Source: Taenia hydatigena
Lineage: Eukaryota > Platyhelminthes > Cestoda > Cyclophyllidea > Taeniidae
Direction of reading: 5' to 3'
DNA length: 64,000 bases
NCBI GenBank assembly: GCA_036345935.2
Contig: JADWOT020000002.1
Coordinates: 15,160,913-15,224,912, forward strand
The position numbers were made by a program, and so were the translations under genes. The notes under the pieces were generated by a model. It was not told the DNA's origin and did not search any database. It saw only the letters and a list, made by a program, of their open reading frames with translations. Shown piece by piece: positions 23,960-36,427 of this stretch; position 1 is the stretch's first letter, and each line of letters begins with the position of its first letter.

Positions 23960-24770
23960 TCATTAATTTTGTGGTTTCTAGAACTTTTAAAGTTATCAAT
24001 GACTTGTTGGTTGAAAGTGAGAGGAGTATGTGGAGTCCACAAGACCAACAGGGAGCAGTGGAGCCATTGTTTTGCGGCGATGACCTCAGCCTGGCAAGGA
24101 GAATTGACTGCAATGACTTTGCAACAGCAGGCATGTTTCACGCAGCACTTCAAGGTGCGCATTAAGTCAAACTGGGTAAATTTTCAATGATAGCTAAGAA
24201 AGTGGACTTTTCTCGATCGGAATAGTTGATGTGGCACGATGGTATTTAACAGTGTCGTTTGAAGGCCAGGTCTAGCGTCGTATACCTATTAATGACTAAC
24301 AGCCTCTTCGGTTTTGACATTGCTTTTGGCAAAATGGAAGAAGGAGTTAGTTACACTTAAAATCATTTGCACCGTTTATTCACCCACAACCGACGGAGGT
24401 ACTCAAAAGAGTTTGCATTTCTCCCACTGGTGTTACTGAGGAGTCTTCTCTCAGTCACTCACGCTTGCCAACACATGATGCGCATAGAACGCACCATCTG
24501 TTTGCAGGTCAAATCAAGTGCTCATCAAAGGTATTATCATGGCACTTGGCATGAAGCACAACATCAAGTATGAATTATCAATTGACAAGAGACACAGTTT
24601 AGAGCTGTGCGGCCTTTCTCCAGCGGTTATATACGTACATCCTTCTTTCACTTTGTTCCAAATGACACTTTACAGGGCGGCTTTCAAAGGCACTTCCCCG
24701 ATGCGAATGATTTTGGATGAGAAGGCATTTCTTTGTTATGTTGTGAGGTTTTTGGTGAAAAAAAACTAAT
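23960..24770 (+). pseudogene. Gene-fragment family F, left-arm copy
   Basis: Plus-strand frames here read LLRSLLSVTHACQHMM (24367-24573) and LSIDKRHSLELCGLSPAV (24518-24769). The minus-strand copy at 29660-30053 keeps the same reading (LLLVTHACHHMM; GWRHVLELCRPSPPA), which supports a protein-coding ancestor. A more diverged tandem copy lies at about 26140-26840. No family is recognised. The mirrored copy is at 39119-39930. Confidence 0.4.
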
Positions 24771-25666
24771 GGTTCAGAAGTGATACTCACGAAGGCTACA
24801 TAATTTGTTGGCGTGCTACAAGTGAGAATGGAGCGAATGCTTTGCAATTGGCAATGAATGGGATTTTTGCAAGCACTTCAGACGGACACTTGTGCACCAG
24901 TGAGGAACCAGTGAATGTGCTTGCAACTGCATTACCATGACGAGAGAAGCACATCACGCGCATGTCTCGTTGAAATATTTAATCCAAGTTGTGCGGTGTT
25001 AGTACGATAATGCAGTTCTTGTGGGTGCGCCGAATCAAGGAATAATTAATGTCAGTGCTAAATGGACTAAACACGTAGTATCTCTAAAGCACACCTCAAA
25101 TATGCCAGCATCGAGTTGTGTAAACACGAAGGGCGCCCTGCAGTTGCTCACAAACACTTAGAAGTTCATTCGTAAATAGTCCCACTTTACCATATCTAAA
25201 TACGTTTTGATGTTCATATCTTTGTTATGGAAAATGGCTTGCATTAATTGACACCATCACGACCTTACGATGGGATGACGCGGGCCATTGGTAAACGCCG
25301 ATCCACTTCACTAATGCTTGTGTGCAGAATGGTCGGTTTAGGTTCCAAGCTCTCATTTGTCAGCCTGAGATGTTTTGCATTGCATGGAGCATTAGTAATT
25401 CGATGAAGCTAGCACTGTAGTGCTTGACAGCAATGAAGTGCTAGACACGCGCCAAACCTGAGTAGGAATGGATATTACTTCAAGTGCACGAATGAACTGC
25501 GAGGGGACTCTTAGACAGCGCATAATCCCTTCTGCTTGACTAATGATCAAGTGTTGAACATCGTAGAGATACCGCATTACCGTCTTCCTCTGCCTTCGGT
25601 GCCAGGCTGCTAAATGTAGTAGAGTGGATACTGTGTAAGATGCACTACGAATTACAATGACGCATG

Positions 25667-25687
25667 ACTACTACTACTACTACTACT
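25667..25687. repeat. (ACT)7 triplet microsatellite, left arm
   Basis: Seven ACT units are the mirror of (TAG)10 at 38191-38220. The nine-base difference accounts exactly for the shift in the mirror sum from 63888 to 63879. Confidence 0.95.
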
Positions 25688-26139
25688 AACGATCGAAGTT
25701 CTATAAGTGGTTAAAGAGATTTCTTTTAATTCCATCTCGGGATCATGGGCAGATGCTGTTAACAAATCCGGTCGCATTCAACGCAAAGTGGGTTCTTGGG
25801 GTGAACAAAGTTGAAAAAATAAACCCTCTATGCACAGATACCACAGTCATGCTTTGGAAATGACAAACATTGTCAATGTTACTGTTGTTACTACGTAATT
25901 GGCATTGACTCACAATTCTTAGTTTGAAAATAAGCGGTTGTCGGCTGGTTGGAAAACCACGAATGTGCTCAAAAAATCGACAACACGTTTGCTTTCCCGT
26001 GGTAATTGATTGTTTGTTAAGTCTGGTGGTTTAACATGCAGCTATCGCTTAAGCATTGACGTCAACACGGATGCAAAGCCAATTAAAGTAGAATGATGAA
26101 GATCATGAAACAATGGCAATGCAATAAAAGATTATAGCT

Positions 26140-26840
26140 CACAAATTCTGTGGTTTTATGACTCTGCAATTTATTAATGTCTAGTTAATAGGAAAGTGAG
26201 AGCAGTATAGGAAGTCGACAAGAACAACAGAGAGCAATGGAACCAATCTTTCCAGTGATGACCTCGGCTTGACAAAGGGAATTGGCTGCAATGATTTTGT
26301 AGCAGCAGTCGTGTTTTGCGCAGCGCTTTAAAGCGCACATTGAGTCAGAGTGAGTAAGTTGGCAATGATAGCTATAGAAATGAACGCTTTTCGATCTAAA
26401 TAGTTAATCCAACACAATGGTATTAGACAGTGCCGTTTGAAGGCCAAGTCTAGTGTCGCGTATCTACTAATGGTCAACAACTCCTTCAATTTTGGCGTCG
26501 CTTTTGGTGAGGCGGGAAAACCAAGTTAATTACACTTGAACCAGTTGCAGCGTTTGTTCGCGTGCAGCTGATGGAGGTGCTCAATGATTTTGCACCTCTC
26601 CTATTGGTGTTACTGAAGAGTCGTCTTTCAGTTGCCCACGCTTTTCATCGCATGGAGCCCAAACAACGCACCATCTGTTCTTTGACATCGTAAGGGGTAA
26701 GTTTGCAGGTCAAATCAGATGCTCATCAAAGGCATCATGGCCATCAGCATGAAGCGTAATATCCAACGTGAAATACCACTTGACTGCAGACATATGTTAG
26801 AGTTGTGCTGCCCTTCTCCACTTGCTATATATGTTGGCTA
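26140..26840 (+). repeat. Second, more diverged F-family unit in left arm
   Basis: This unit is a direct repeat of about 23990-24640: the caacagagagcaatgg block matches caacagggagcagtgg, and the cgcaccatctgtt and catcaaaggcatcat blocks also match. Its frames are interrupted. The mirror copy lies at about 37040-37740. Confidence 0.65.
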
Positions 26841-27451
26841 AGTAGTTCTCAATGTCAGGCAAGAGGAGTTTTAGCGACTGCTCTTCTTTCTTGAGAACCG
26901 TCGCCATCCTCCTCCGAGGATGAAGTAGATTCTCTGAAACAGCATAACAGTCATCACTTTGACTACTTCATTACAAAAACAAAGAAGAGTGACCCTTGCA
27001 TGATCTCACTCTACTCGCTGCACGGAAATGAAGGCTAAGGAGGAGACGTTCAGCGGGGCATCTCTGAAGTCTTGCATTGAAATGATCAGAGGATTGGATT
27101 GAATGAAAGACCATATCTAGCTGCTCAAATGAGTACGTTTGCATGAGAAGGTAAGTGAATGGCAGGTAGGCACAGAGTGACGTCGCACAGACGAACTTTA
27201 CTGTCCGACATCATCATCAAGTCACCGAAACGTCAAAAGTGCCATGTGGCTGGGGTCATCGATTGCCATTGCGAAGACGACATGACTGCATTGCAGAGAA
27301 ACCTACAGAGAGGTAGTATTTACTTATGCCAGCCTTAAGCATTGCACCATGGGATGCTACATTCAATCCTTTCCATGGTGAACTGCAAAGCTGAGCATCT
27401 ACTCTGTCTCTTTGCCTACTATAAGATGCATGCTCGAGTGATCATATAGCA

Positions 27452-28430
27452 ACACGATGCCTTCCGTGGTGCAAATGCTTCGAACGGCAGTTCATCAAGT
27501 CTTTACCTTCCGCGGTATATGCATAATCATTTGTGGCACAACGAAGCAGCAAAGCGCTATCGTTTGTAGCGCGAAGTTAGGGAGGTTACGATGGACATGC
27601 TCGTTCACGCTATCTAATGTACTTCGCTACCTATTGAGCTTAAGTGGCAAAGATGATATCTCATGCTACTGTCGCCTCATTTACCTTGTTATTATTTTCT
27701 TAGACACCTGCACCGTGCATCACACTTCTTCTCCAGCGGATTTGATTTGGTAACATTTTGCGAAGTTAACGATAGCAAAGAAGGTTGTAGAGGTTTCATT
27801 GGTAGCAAATTCTGTCGTTCGGTCCACATGCAATTGATCTCAATGCGTGCGTGACTGAGTGCTCCGTAAAAATGCTTCCTAGATAAAAAAGTAAATTAAT
27901 TCATGAAATCCAGGAAACTATCGCGATAGGTTTGTTAAAAAGAGTTTAGCTTCGGTGGCCAATGCAATGCGACCAATTGAGAAGTTTGAAGTTACAGGTC
28001 CTCTGAGACGACTATTTTACCAACGCACTATCAGCTTCATTCCATTGTAGTTTCAAAATGCACGAATATCTCCATCGTTCCAGTACGTATTGCTACGTCT
28101 TACTTAATGCAGCGATAAAGTAAGAATATGGGAAACGATGCAGACTGTCAACAGCAATGCACTGGCATTTTTGAGATGTACCGAGCATAGGGTGTGGTTG
28201 ATGAAAGGCGTTAAAACAAGTGATTGTTCCACTGCCTAATGCATTTGGAGGAATGACCGCCTTTACTATTCCATTTCACTAAAATGACTACTCGTCGTTT
28301 TCCTTCCTTACGGAAGCTTGGTGTTTTGTGTTTTGGTAAACGCTGTTAAGTCCCAGATAGTTAAATCCATTTTGGGGCGGTACTTCCTCCTTACTTGGCT
28401 CCCGTGCTTGTAAGTTACTCTATCATTCTA
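27452..28430. other. Unique start of palindrome 1 spacer
   Basis: No repeat partner was found. A plus-strand stretch (about 27737-27854) after an acceptor-like ttcttctccag reads GFDLVTFCEVNDSKEGCRG and ends at a TGA. It could be a terminal exon but nothing else supports it. Confidence 0.3.
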
Positions 28431-29659
28431 CTTTACCTACCTTTGCATCAGTGTTGATGCCAATGCTTAACTTAAAGCGATATTTTGAACGGCCAGACCT
28501 AACAAACACCTAACAGTCACAGGAAATCAAACGTGTTGTCGATTCTTTTGAGCAGATTCGTGAGAGTCTATACCACGTGCCTAGTGACAACAGTAACATT
28601 GGCATTGTTTGTCAATTCCAAATAATTACCGTTGCATCCGTGCGCATGAGGTTTATTTTTAAATTTTGCTTACTACAAGAGTCCAATTTGAGTGAAGTGC
28701 CACCGGATTTGCAAACAGCATCTGCCCATGATCTCGAGATGGAAGTGAAGGAAATTGTCCTTGCCTCCTTTTGGAACTTTAACCATTAGTAGTAGTAGTC
28801 GAAGTCATACTTTGGCGCGACTCGTAGTGTCCCTCAAACGGTATCCAATCTACCCCATTTAGCAGCCTGAGATCGAAGGTAGAGGAAGACAATAATATGA
28901 TATCCTTGTAATATTCAACAGTTGGTCATTAGTTGAGAAGGAGGAGGGGATTCCTTGCAGTGTTCTTATGCGCTTGAATTAATATTCACTCCTACTCAGC
29001 TTTGACGCCTGTCTATCACTTCATTGCTATTAATCATCAGGGCACTGGCTTCATTGAATCACTGGTGCTCCACGCCATGCCAACCATCTCAGGCTGACAA
29101 ATGAGAGTTTAAACTTTAGTCAGTCATTCTGCACACAGACATTAGTGAATTGGATTGGCTTTCACCACTGACTTGCCTAATCCTATGGTAAGGTTGTGAT
29201 GGTGTCAATTGATGTAAACAACTCTCCATAACAAAGATATGAACATCAAAACGTATTTAGATATGGTAAAGCAGAACCATTTATTATTGAGCTTTTTTCA
29301 GCATTTGACATATTTAAAGCGTGCTTTAGGGACACTACGTGGTTAGTCCATTGTAGCGCTGGCGTTATTTATACCCTGACTTGGCGCATCCACACCAACT
29401 GCATTATCGCACTAACACGGAACAATTTGGAGTTGAGTAATTTTGCCGAGACATGCGCATGATGTGCTTCTCTTATCAGCATTGTGCAGTTGCAAGCACA
29501 TTTGCTGCATCCTTCCAATTGCACAAGAGTCCGTCATTGCCAAGCAAAAAGCATTTGTTTCATTCTCACGCCAACAACCATTGCAACTTTCGTAAGTACC
29601 TCTCCAGAAAAATTGGTTCTTTATTATTAAAACCCCATAAAAATTAAAACAATGCATTC

Positions 29660-30053
29660 TTATCCGGCTTTACTCGCATCGCAACAGTCTTTACAAACCA
29701 CCCTATAAAATGTACTTTGGAAGAAATTAAAAGCAGGGTATACGTTTGTAGCTGGTGGAGAAGGGCGACACAGCTCTAAAACGTGTCTCCAGCCAATTGG
29801 CATTTCGTGTTGAAAGCTATGTCTCATGCCAATTGCTCTGATGCGTCTAATGAGCAATTGATCCAACCTGCGAACAAATGGTGCATCGTATGCACATCAT
29901 GTGATGGCAAGCGTGGGTGACTAAAAGCAGACTCTTCAGCATCACCAATTGGAGAAGTGCAAAATCATTAGGCCTCTCCATCGGTTGAAGATGAACAAAC
30001 GGTACAACTGTTTTGGGTGTTCTTAACTTCTTTTTCCATTTTGTCAGAGGCAA
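29660..30053 (-). pseudogene. F-family coding fragment in spacer
   Basis: Two overlapping minus-strand frames (29847-30053 and 29660-29866) read PMERPNDFALLQLVMLKSLL and then MPIGWRHVLELCRPSP. They align in order with the left-arm frames at 24367-24769. The join between the two frames needs a shift, so the copy is either spliced there or broken. Function unknown. Confidence 0.35.
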
Positions 30054-31166
30054 TGTCGAAACCTAAGAAGCTGCTGATTACTAGTGGATATAAGACACTG
30101 GACTTGGCTTTCAATTGGCACTGCTGAATGGCATCGTGTTGGATTAACTATCCAAATCGTGGAATGTCCATTTCCTGGCTAGCATTGACAAAGCACTCAC
30201 TCTGACTTGATGTGCACCTCAAAGCGCTGCATGAATCATGACTGCTGCTACAGAATCATCGTAGTCAATTCTCTCTGCCAAACTGAGATCATCACCGCTA
30301 AACAATGGCTCCATTGCTCTCTGTTGGTCTTGTCCACTTCCTATGTTCCCCTTACTTTTCCATTAACAAGGCATTAATAAATGGCAAAGTTCTGCAACCA
30401 CAACATTTTTGAGCTTTAACAGCCGATGGCATTGCTTTTGTTTCATGATGATGACGCTCACCGAACATCGTGATTTTCCATGAAGGCCTTGCCATTACTT
30501 CCACAATTCCATGCAGCGTCAAAATTTGCGCATTTAGTGAATTCAAGACTCATAACAGCTATTTTTCTATAATAATCATTTTCCAAATCGTTTGAATTCA
30601 CTGATATTAATTGTGTGTAGACATGAAGCTCAAAATTAATGCTTACGCACGATCAACATATCATTATTTTATGTCTGCTTCGCTTTTCTTATTGAAGTGT
30701 TCTGCTCAACTGCCCTTCCTACCCACATCGCCTATTTTCATGTGTTCAGAACTGAAGCCAACATTTCACAAATGCCATCATATGACTTGTGTCTGTTGCG
30801 CTAAACCCGTTCTGCATCACCAATCACCAGCGACTCTGCTTCATACTACAAGATTGGCATTATACTAGTGAGTGAAGGCACGATCTCATTGTGTAAATCA
30901 ATTTCTTGTTGTGACACCCGAGAGCTAAAGGGTGGAAAGAGACAGCTGAGTAGACAATACGAGGTGCTTTATGTACAACATTCATACAGCGATGACGTCT
31001 CAATTTCTAAGCCCCCTCATGTCCTCAACACAATTGATTCTCGCATCTCGGCGGCACGTTTGTGCCCTACTTTTTATTTTAGCAATTGAGGGCGCAACAA
31101 AATGTTTAAAAATTGATGGCAAAACGTGAATTCTACGGTTACCACTACTATTCATCACATTCGCAG

Positions 31167-31613
31167 TTAAATCAGTTTAGCGTGTTCCCGTTCACGGCTA
31201 CCACGGCCCCTCTTTTGCAAAATATATGAAAAATAAAGAAAAGGTCTGATGGTTTTCTCGCTTAAATGATGACTGATTAAAGGAGACAAGGCATCCAACT
31301 TATCAGCGAAAACTGAGAGCATAGCTCTCTGCAGTGGCGTCGGCCACATCAGCGCAAACCATGGGGTTGGATAGTCTCTAATAAGCATATTGAATAGGAA
31401 ACTGAAAGATTGAAGGCAAAGGTCGTCAAATTCAATGCATTGATACAAATGAGAAATAATAACTTGAATCAGCGCAGTGAGCAAATGGCGATCTCTCTCC
31501 TCCAGTGTCAAAGTGTTGCCAATGGAAGACTGGGTGGAAGAGACCATCGCACATTTTATGGCATGGAACAGTGCAACAGTGATCATGGAGGGTGGGACGT
31601 TGACAAAATGCAA
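31167..31613 (-). CDS. 148-codon open frame of family F (unknown protein)
   Basis: This is the longest uninterrupted frame of the repeat family. It contains NVPPSMITVALFHAIKCAM, LTLEERDRHLLTALIQVI, and FALMWPTPLQRAMLSVFADK followed by LDALSPL. The copies at 32850-33430 (minus strand) and 40780-41000 (plus strand) cover the same sequence but carry stops and frameshifts. The reading is soluble and helix-rich, with no signal peptide. It may be an exon of a degraded parent gene or still expressed. Confidence 0.4.
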   Translation of the reverse strand: MHFVNVPPSMITVALFHAIKCAMVSSTQSSIGNTLTLEERDRHLLTALIQVIISHLYQCIEFDDLCLQSFSFLFNMLIRDYPTPWFALMWPTPLQRAMLSVFADKLDALSPLISHHLSEKTIRPFLYFSYILQKRGRGSREREHAKLI

Positions 31614-31861
31614 AATTCGAAAGAGTGAGGTAGGACATCATTTATCGCCGTCATCTTTATATAGAGGTGGTAATGCCTGCACAACCCCAAATCCGCTGTG
31701 ATCTGATCGACTGTCACTGATTTGGTCTGCTGGAACGAAAACTTCCAGAACGTCGCAAAACGTGACTGCAGTGTCCAGTCATCTACAGGTGCGTTCAGCT
31801 AGTCGCGTCTGGCACATCCATGTAAACGACACCGAAGACATAGCAAATTTGCATAAGGTTT

Positions 31862-31965
31862 AGGTGATGAAGCAAAATAAGAACAGCGTCATTGTTTGCT
31901 TAAACAGAGCATCCATCATGTTTGTAAGCAGATGCATAGACGATGATGAGGCAGATTTTACCATC
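31862..31965 (+). pseudogene. Third copy of the first block of relics A/B
   Basis: The stretch reads MKQNKNSVIVCLNRASIMF in the same frame as 2264-2330 and 9651-9716, preceded by an acceptor-like ggtttag. It sits between two F-family copies, so fragments of at least two gene families have been shuffled together. Confidence 0.5.
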
Positions 31966-31979
31966 AGGGCGGATTCATG

Positions 31980-33600
31980 AAACCGCAATAATTTTTGAGG
32001 TTTAACTACTGATGATATTGCTGTTGTTTCGTGGTGATGACGTCCACTAAAATAACGTGATCACCCATAGAAGCCTTGCCATTACTTCCCCAATTCACAT
32101 GTTTGATGAATGCACAAACTCATGACTACTATTCTTCCAAATATTCATGTGAAATTATATGGAATCATAAATATTATTTATTTGAAGGGACGAAGATCAA
32201 AATTAATAGTTTCACACGATCAGCAGATCATTATAATTGTATGTCTGCCGCCCATATTGCATGGCACAGCTTCACTTTGTTTATCAAAGATTCCTGCTCA
32301 AGCGCCCTTTCCACCCTTATCGTCTGCGGTCATAGGCTCAGAGTCGAAGCCCACACTTCACAAAAGCCGTCATATGACTTGTAATTGTTTTGCTAAACCC
32401 GTTCTGCATCACCAGTCGCCAGCGACTCTACTTCATACTACGAAGACACGATCTCATCTTGTAAATTCACTTCTCGTTGTGCGATCTCAAGCACTAGAGA
32501 GTGAGAAGAGACAGTTGAGTAGACAATGAAGGATGCTTTGTGTACAACATCCACACACTGACGACGTCTCTACTTACACATTCCCTCATCTCCTCAACAC
32601 AATTTGTTCTCACATCATTTATGCCACATTTTTATTTTAGCCATTCAAAGCCTAAAACAATATCAGACAAATGACGACAAACCCTGCACTCTACGGTTAT
32701 CACTACTGCTCACCGTATTTGGAGTCAACTGAGTTCAGTGTGTTCAAGTTAACTCTTCTCACAGCCCTTCTTTTGCCAACGATACGAAAATTAAAAGAAA
32801 CGATTAGGTGGTTCCTCGCTAGAAAGTTGACGAATTAAGAGATAAGGCATTCAATATATTGGTGGAACTGAAGAAATAGCTCTCTGCAGTGACATTGAAC
32901 ACATCAGCGTAAATGGTAGCGTTGGATAGTCTTCAATGGGCACATTTAATACGAAACTGAAGGACTCAAGGCAAAGGCCGTCAAAACTATCATCTTACTG
33001 GCTCCTAACTGCATGGGCAGTTCATTCAGCAGTGTCAAATGCCAAAGGCACATTTCGTGACACTGTCACTAAAAAGCGTTGACAGGAGTTAAGTATTTGT
33101 AAAGTAGAGAGGATGGAAAATTTAATCGGGATTCTTTTTTAGCTAAGAAAGACGAGGATGTTGTTGGTTATACAGTAAATCCCACCATAGTCATTTTTTT
33201 GCCACGCGCTTGCACAACTTATCTGGAACTGGGCATTTCCTAATTCAATAGCAGTGAGACAAATGAAGGACATTAACTATCATAAACACGGTGGGCAATT
33301 CGCAATCTCTTCCCAAATTTTTGAGCGTTGTCTATGGAAGACCAAGTGGAAGAAACTATTGCACATTTTGTGGCATAAAAAATGCACTAGTGATCATGGA
33401 GGGTGAGGTGTTGACAAGTTGTAAAATTTAAAATAGTGAGGTAGGGTATCACCCGATGCCATCATCTTCGCATAAATGTGATAATGCTTGCACAACCTCA
33501 AATTTGCCGCAATTTGATTGCCTTTTAGTGATTTGGTCTGTTGGAACTAAAACTGTCGGAAAGCAGCTAAACGTGACTGCAGTGCCTATGAATCACATGA
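31980..33600 (-). repeat. Gene-fragment family F, diverged copy 2 in spacer
   Basis: This is a direct repeat of about 30390-31790, with matching ctgatttggtctgctgg/gtgatttggtctgttgg and gtgactgcagtg blocks. A stretch of about 230 bp near 33060-33290 has no counterpart in copy 1. In the minus strand, stops interrupt the frame that is open at 31167-31613. Confidence 0.65.
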
Positions 33601-33825
33601 TTAGGATCAGAACACTTGAGTCCTTTCAACTCCGCCTACTCTGCAAATCGTGTCTGTTGCTACACCGGAAATGTGAAATGAGAGCAAGCCTAATCAGCAG
33701 ATCTGTAATTCTAAGTCAGCTTGACCTGGACCATGAGTGGGTGAGATTATCTCAACCAATGTGATGCCATAGACTGTTTGATTACACCACCTCCAATCAT
33801 ATCACACCACACCCCATGATTCACG

Positions 33826-33833
33826 TATAAATA
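33826..33833 (+). promoter_or_regulatory. TATA box of the SCP/TAPS gene
   Basis: TATAAATA lies 38 bases upstream of the chosen ATG (33871). This is close to the usual spacing, predicting a start site near 33855-33860 and a very short leader. The core promoter thus falls within 50 bases of the coding start. Confidence 0.6.
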
Positions 33834-33870
33834 GGTGGGGTTATCTCGCCCTCCTAGCCCCTTTGCTACG

Positions 33871-34959
33871 ATGATTTGCGCACGGAATGGTGAGTTGTTC
33901 ATTACTTAGCATCTCTCACTATCATCATCCTCAACTGTTGCTCTGTACACTTCTCGCTGTGTCAGGTCTCTTTGTGACGTTGGTCTTTAGCCTGATCACT
34001 GTCATCGCTATGGTGGCCTGTTATCTACCCACACCGGTCGAACAAGAACAACTTCTTGAGGCTCATTTGGAAGTTCGCGAAAATGTGCAGCCTACTGCCA
34101 GCAATATGCAACTATTGGTACGTTCGCTCCCAACACCTGCGTGGTTGACTAGACATGTGTTAGCACTATAATCTGTTTTGCGTGTAAATGTTCTTTGTCC
34201 AGAGGTATTCAAAAAAATTGGAGGGTCTGGCAGAGAGTTGGATCTGGCAGTGCAACTTCCCAAGACATTTCATGTGGTCCTACCATGTGGCTGCACGAAA
34301 TTTCGTCGTTATTGGTGGTGAAAAGCCAAACATTACTGAGGGCGTGTATGCCTGGAAGAAAGAAGCCAGGAACTACAATTATTACGACAACTCTTGCACA
34401 GGGTCCTGTATTCACTACAAACAGGTGAGAAAATTGTGTGTGTATGTGTGTGCTACTCATGACATGCAGAGTGTGATTTCAATCCAATCTACGCACCGAA
34501 GCCACTCACTCCTTACTACTGAGTGTCCACTTGAACTGCTGTGTGGATAGAAGAGGTGTAAAGTAGTGGAGTCATGTGCACGATGGTGTGATAATGAATG
34601 GCTTAGTAAGAGATGGTACGTCACGTCATGCCCTTCCCTCTACCTGAACAGATGGTGTGGGCAACCACGAGTGAGGTGGGCTGTGCAATGGATCAATGTG
34701 ATGGCCTTGTGCCCAATTTAGAGAATTTACAATATTTGATTGTGTGTGCTTACAGCCCTCCGTAAGTTCCGTTTCATCTGATCGTGTGACCGATGAGAAG
34801 CCTATCGATACACTGCTACGTGCGCATTCCTTTAGAATTAGATACGCATGGGATCAGCTACCATACAAGCAAGGACCCAGCTGCAGCAAATGCCCTAGTG
34901 GATGGATATGTTACCGCAACCAATGCGTCGAAAAGCTGGGAAGCCATCGCAAAATGTAA
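33871..34959 (+). CDS. SCP/TAPS (CAP-domain, venom-allergen-like) secreted protein
   Basis: Five exons are in compatible phase: 33871-33889, 33966-34117, 34203-34424, 34652-34761 and about 34836-34959 (an acceptor at 34842 is also possible). They give about 208 residues. Residues 1-27 form a signal peptide. CAP features follow: [13 protein letters not shown] (32-44), VQPTASNM (47-54), [10 protein letters not shown] (122-131) joined across an intron to [11 protein letters not shown] (132-142), VCAYSPP (162-168), and a C-terminal [14 protein letters not shown] segment. The family comprises secreted cysteine-rich proteins, abundant in parasitic worms, whose molecular role is mostly unsettled. 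Of the usual CAP tetrad, His128 and Glu111 are visible. The GENL-type Glu is replaced (AARNF, 87-91). The gene sits alone in the spacer of palindrome 1. Confidence 0.9.
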
Positions 34960-35149
34960 CTGTTCCAGCCTGTGTGGTGTATAAGGGGTAATTGCGTGCT
35001 ATCAGTACTGGCTACAGCCAAAATTATGTGCCGTGAATCAATTGCTGTTTCCCCTAGTACTCTCACCGCGTTTTTATACTTTACCACTTTTTAAGCTCTG
35101 TCAATTCTCTGGTATGTCTTCTTTGTTTTCTACTTCGCATTTTTGGCAA

Positions 35150-35155
35150 AATAAA
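35150..35155 (+). terminator. Candidate polyadenylation signal of the SCP/TAPS gene
   Basis: An AATAAA lies 191 bases after the TAA stop in AT-rich sequence and is the first such hexamer downstream of the stop that I found. Confidence 0.5.
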
Positions 35156-35159
35156 TACA

Positions 35160-36427
35160 CAAACTCACATATCTTGATGAATGCGGCTATGAGGAGAGGG
35201 CAGGTTTACCGGAGTCGCTTGCGTCTTTTTGATTCTGAGTCGGCATTTTGGAAAGAAAGGGTCGGAATTCTTCAGTCTGACAAAGTGTTCTATCAGGCTA
35301 CGGCTAGTTCGCACGAATGGTAGCCAACGGTGGCAGCAGTCAATAGGGGTTTCCAAGGGACCATGAAGCAATGCCTCTACAGCAATTCATCGCATTCCCT
35401 TAATTGACAGCCTTAAGCGACCGCAAGTAGTCAAGTAAGTTGCATGAAGCTTCTTGTGAATTAAAAGTGCCCCATAAAGGCAGGCAGGTGTAAACGCATG
35501 CCTTGAGAGTGTTTAATGTCACTGGCCAAAAGTCAGTTCATGCCATCAAGTGAGAGATGGAAAGGTTTCTGGTCTCGCACTTGGCTGTACGATGAGTATT
35601 TACTGTCATGTAAAGGGTTAATTGTATCAACTCCCATCCTACCTGTCACGCAGCTGAGGTTCATTCAAGGACAGTTGACTCCAAACCAGGTTAAGGTACG
35701 AGCAAAAGGTGAATCAAAGGTAAAAGTGCAGAGCGAGCGAGTGGTGGCTACAGTTGCAGAATGCGCATTAGCATCCTGTGCTTGGTTTGCTGACTGGAAA
35801 CAGTCGATGAGAATGACACGCTTCTTCCATTCTTTCTTTCCTCCCCTTCTCTCGCTTCTTATTGTTTTGTTGAGAAAGGATGGTAAATTGCAGGGCTAAT
35901 TGCGTCAGGGCTGAAAGGGTGGAAGTAGGGATGAGAGGTGTGTTGCAAAACGGCTCTTCAATGTGGAATATGTCTTTACATAGGATGCGAGCAGGGAGCG
36001 CGTCTTTGTGCTTGGAGGGCACACATGGAAGACTAGGTGCACTGTGTGGATACTACGCGAGAGCTACAGAGCAAAGGCTATCACGGTCCGAAGCACAAGA
36101 CCGCGTCACCGATCGCAAGCTCGCATCCTACTCAACTTAAATGTTTTGCAATTTTCTCTTTAGCTACTACATCAGTAGGTCAAATACTGTTCAGAGCGAT
36201 TCCTTCATACCATGTGCGATGAAGGCTACACACAGTCGACAGAGGAGAGTTGAGATAAGGGACCATTCCATCTCCTTCCACCGCAAATGACCTTCAGACA
36301 ACGGGGTGCCAGAGTCTTAAAGAGGGAGATCTGAATCTTCACTGTCTCGGTGAGGTGTGGTTGCCGAGCCTCGTTCGCTCTTATGTGTGAATTGATTGCA
36401 CTTGCTTGGTCTTACAGACGATGACAC
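35160..36427. other. Unique end of palindrome 1 spacer, no gene recognised
   Basis: Plus-strand frames of 84-127 codons (35516-35899, 35880-36140) and a minus-strand one (35768-36022) overlap in opposite directions with no supporting motif. There is no repeat partner. Confidence 0.4.

Larger units (their letters stand above)
21510..27451 (+). repeat. Palindrome 1, left arm
   Basis: This is the reverse-complement partner of 36428-42404. Paired landmarks sum to 63914 in the outer part (to about 23.5 kb), to 63888 from about 24.0 to 25.6 kb, and to 63879 at the inner edge. Only a few indels therefore separate about 5.95 kb of sequence, and identity is high by eye. The outer edge is sharp: after gtgccatggtgg homology stops. 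The inner edge is sharp after atcatatagca. The arm contains a nested small inverted repeat, gene-fragment family copies and the E element at its outer end. Confidence 0.95.
28430..31800 (-). repeat. Gene-fragment family F, diverged copy 1 in spacer
   Basis: This copy is collinear with the right arm (about 37780-41000), for example at gtgacaacagtaacattg near 28584 against gtaacaacagtaacattg near 37986, and then through the F units. Divergence is much greater than between the two arms, so it is an older duplicate. Coding sense, judged from conserved readings, is the minus strand. It contains the longest open frame of the family (31167-31613). Confidence 0.7.
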
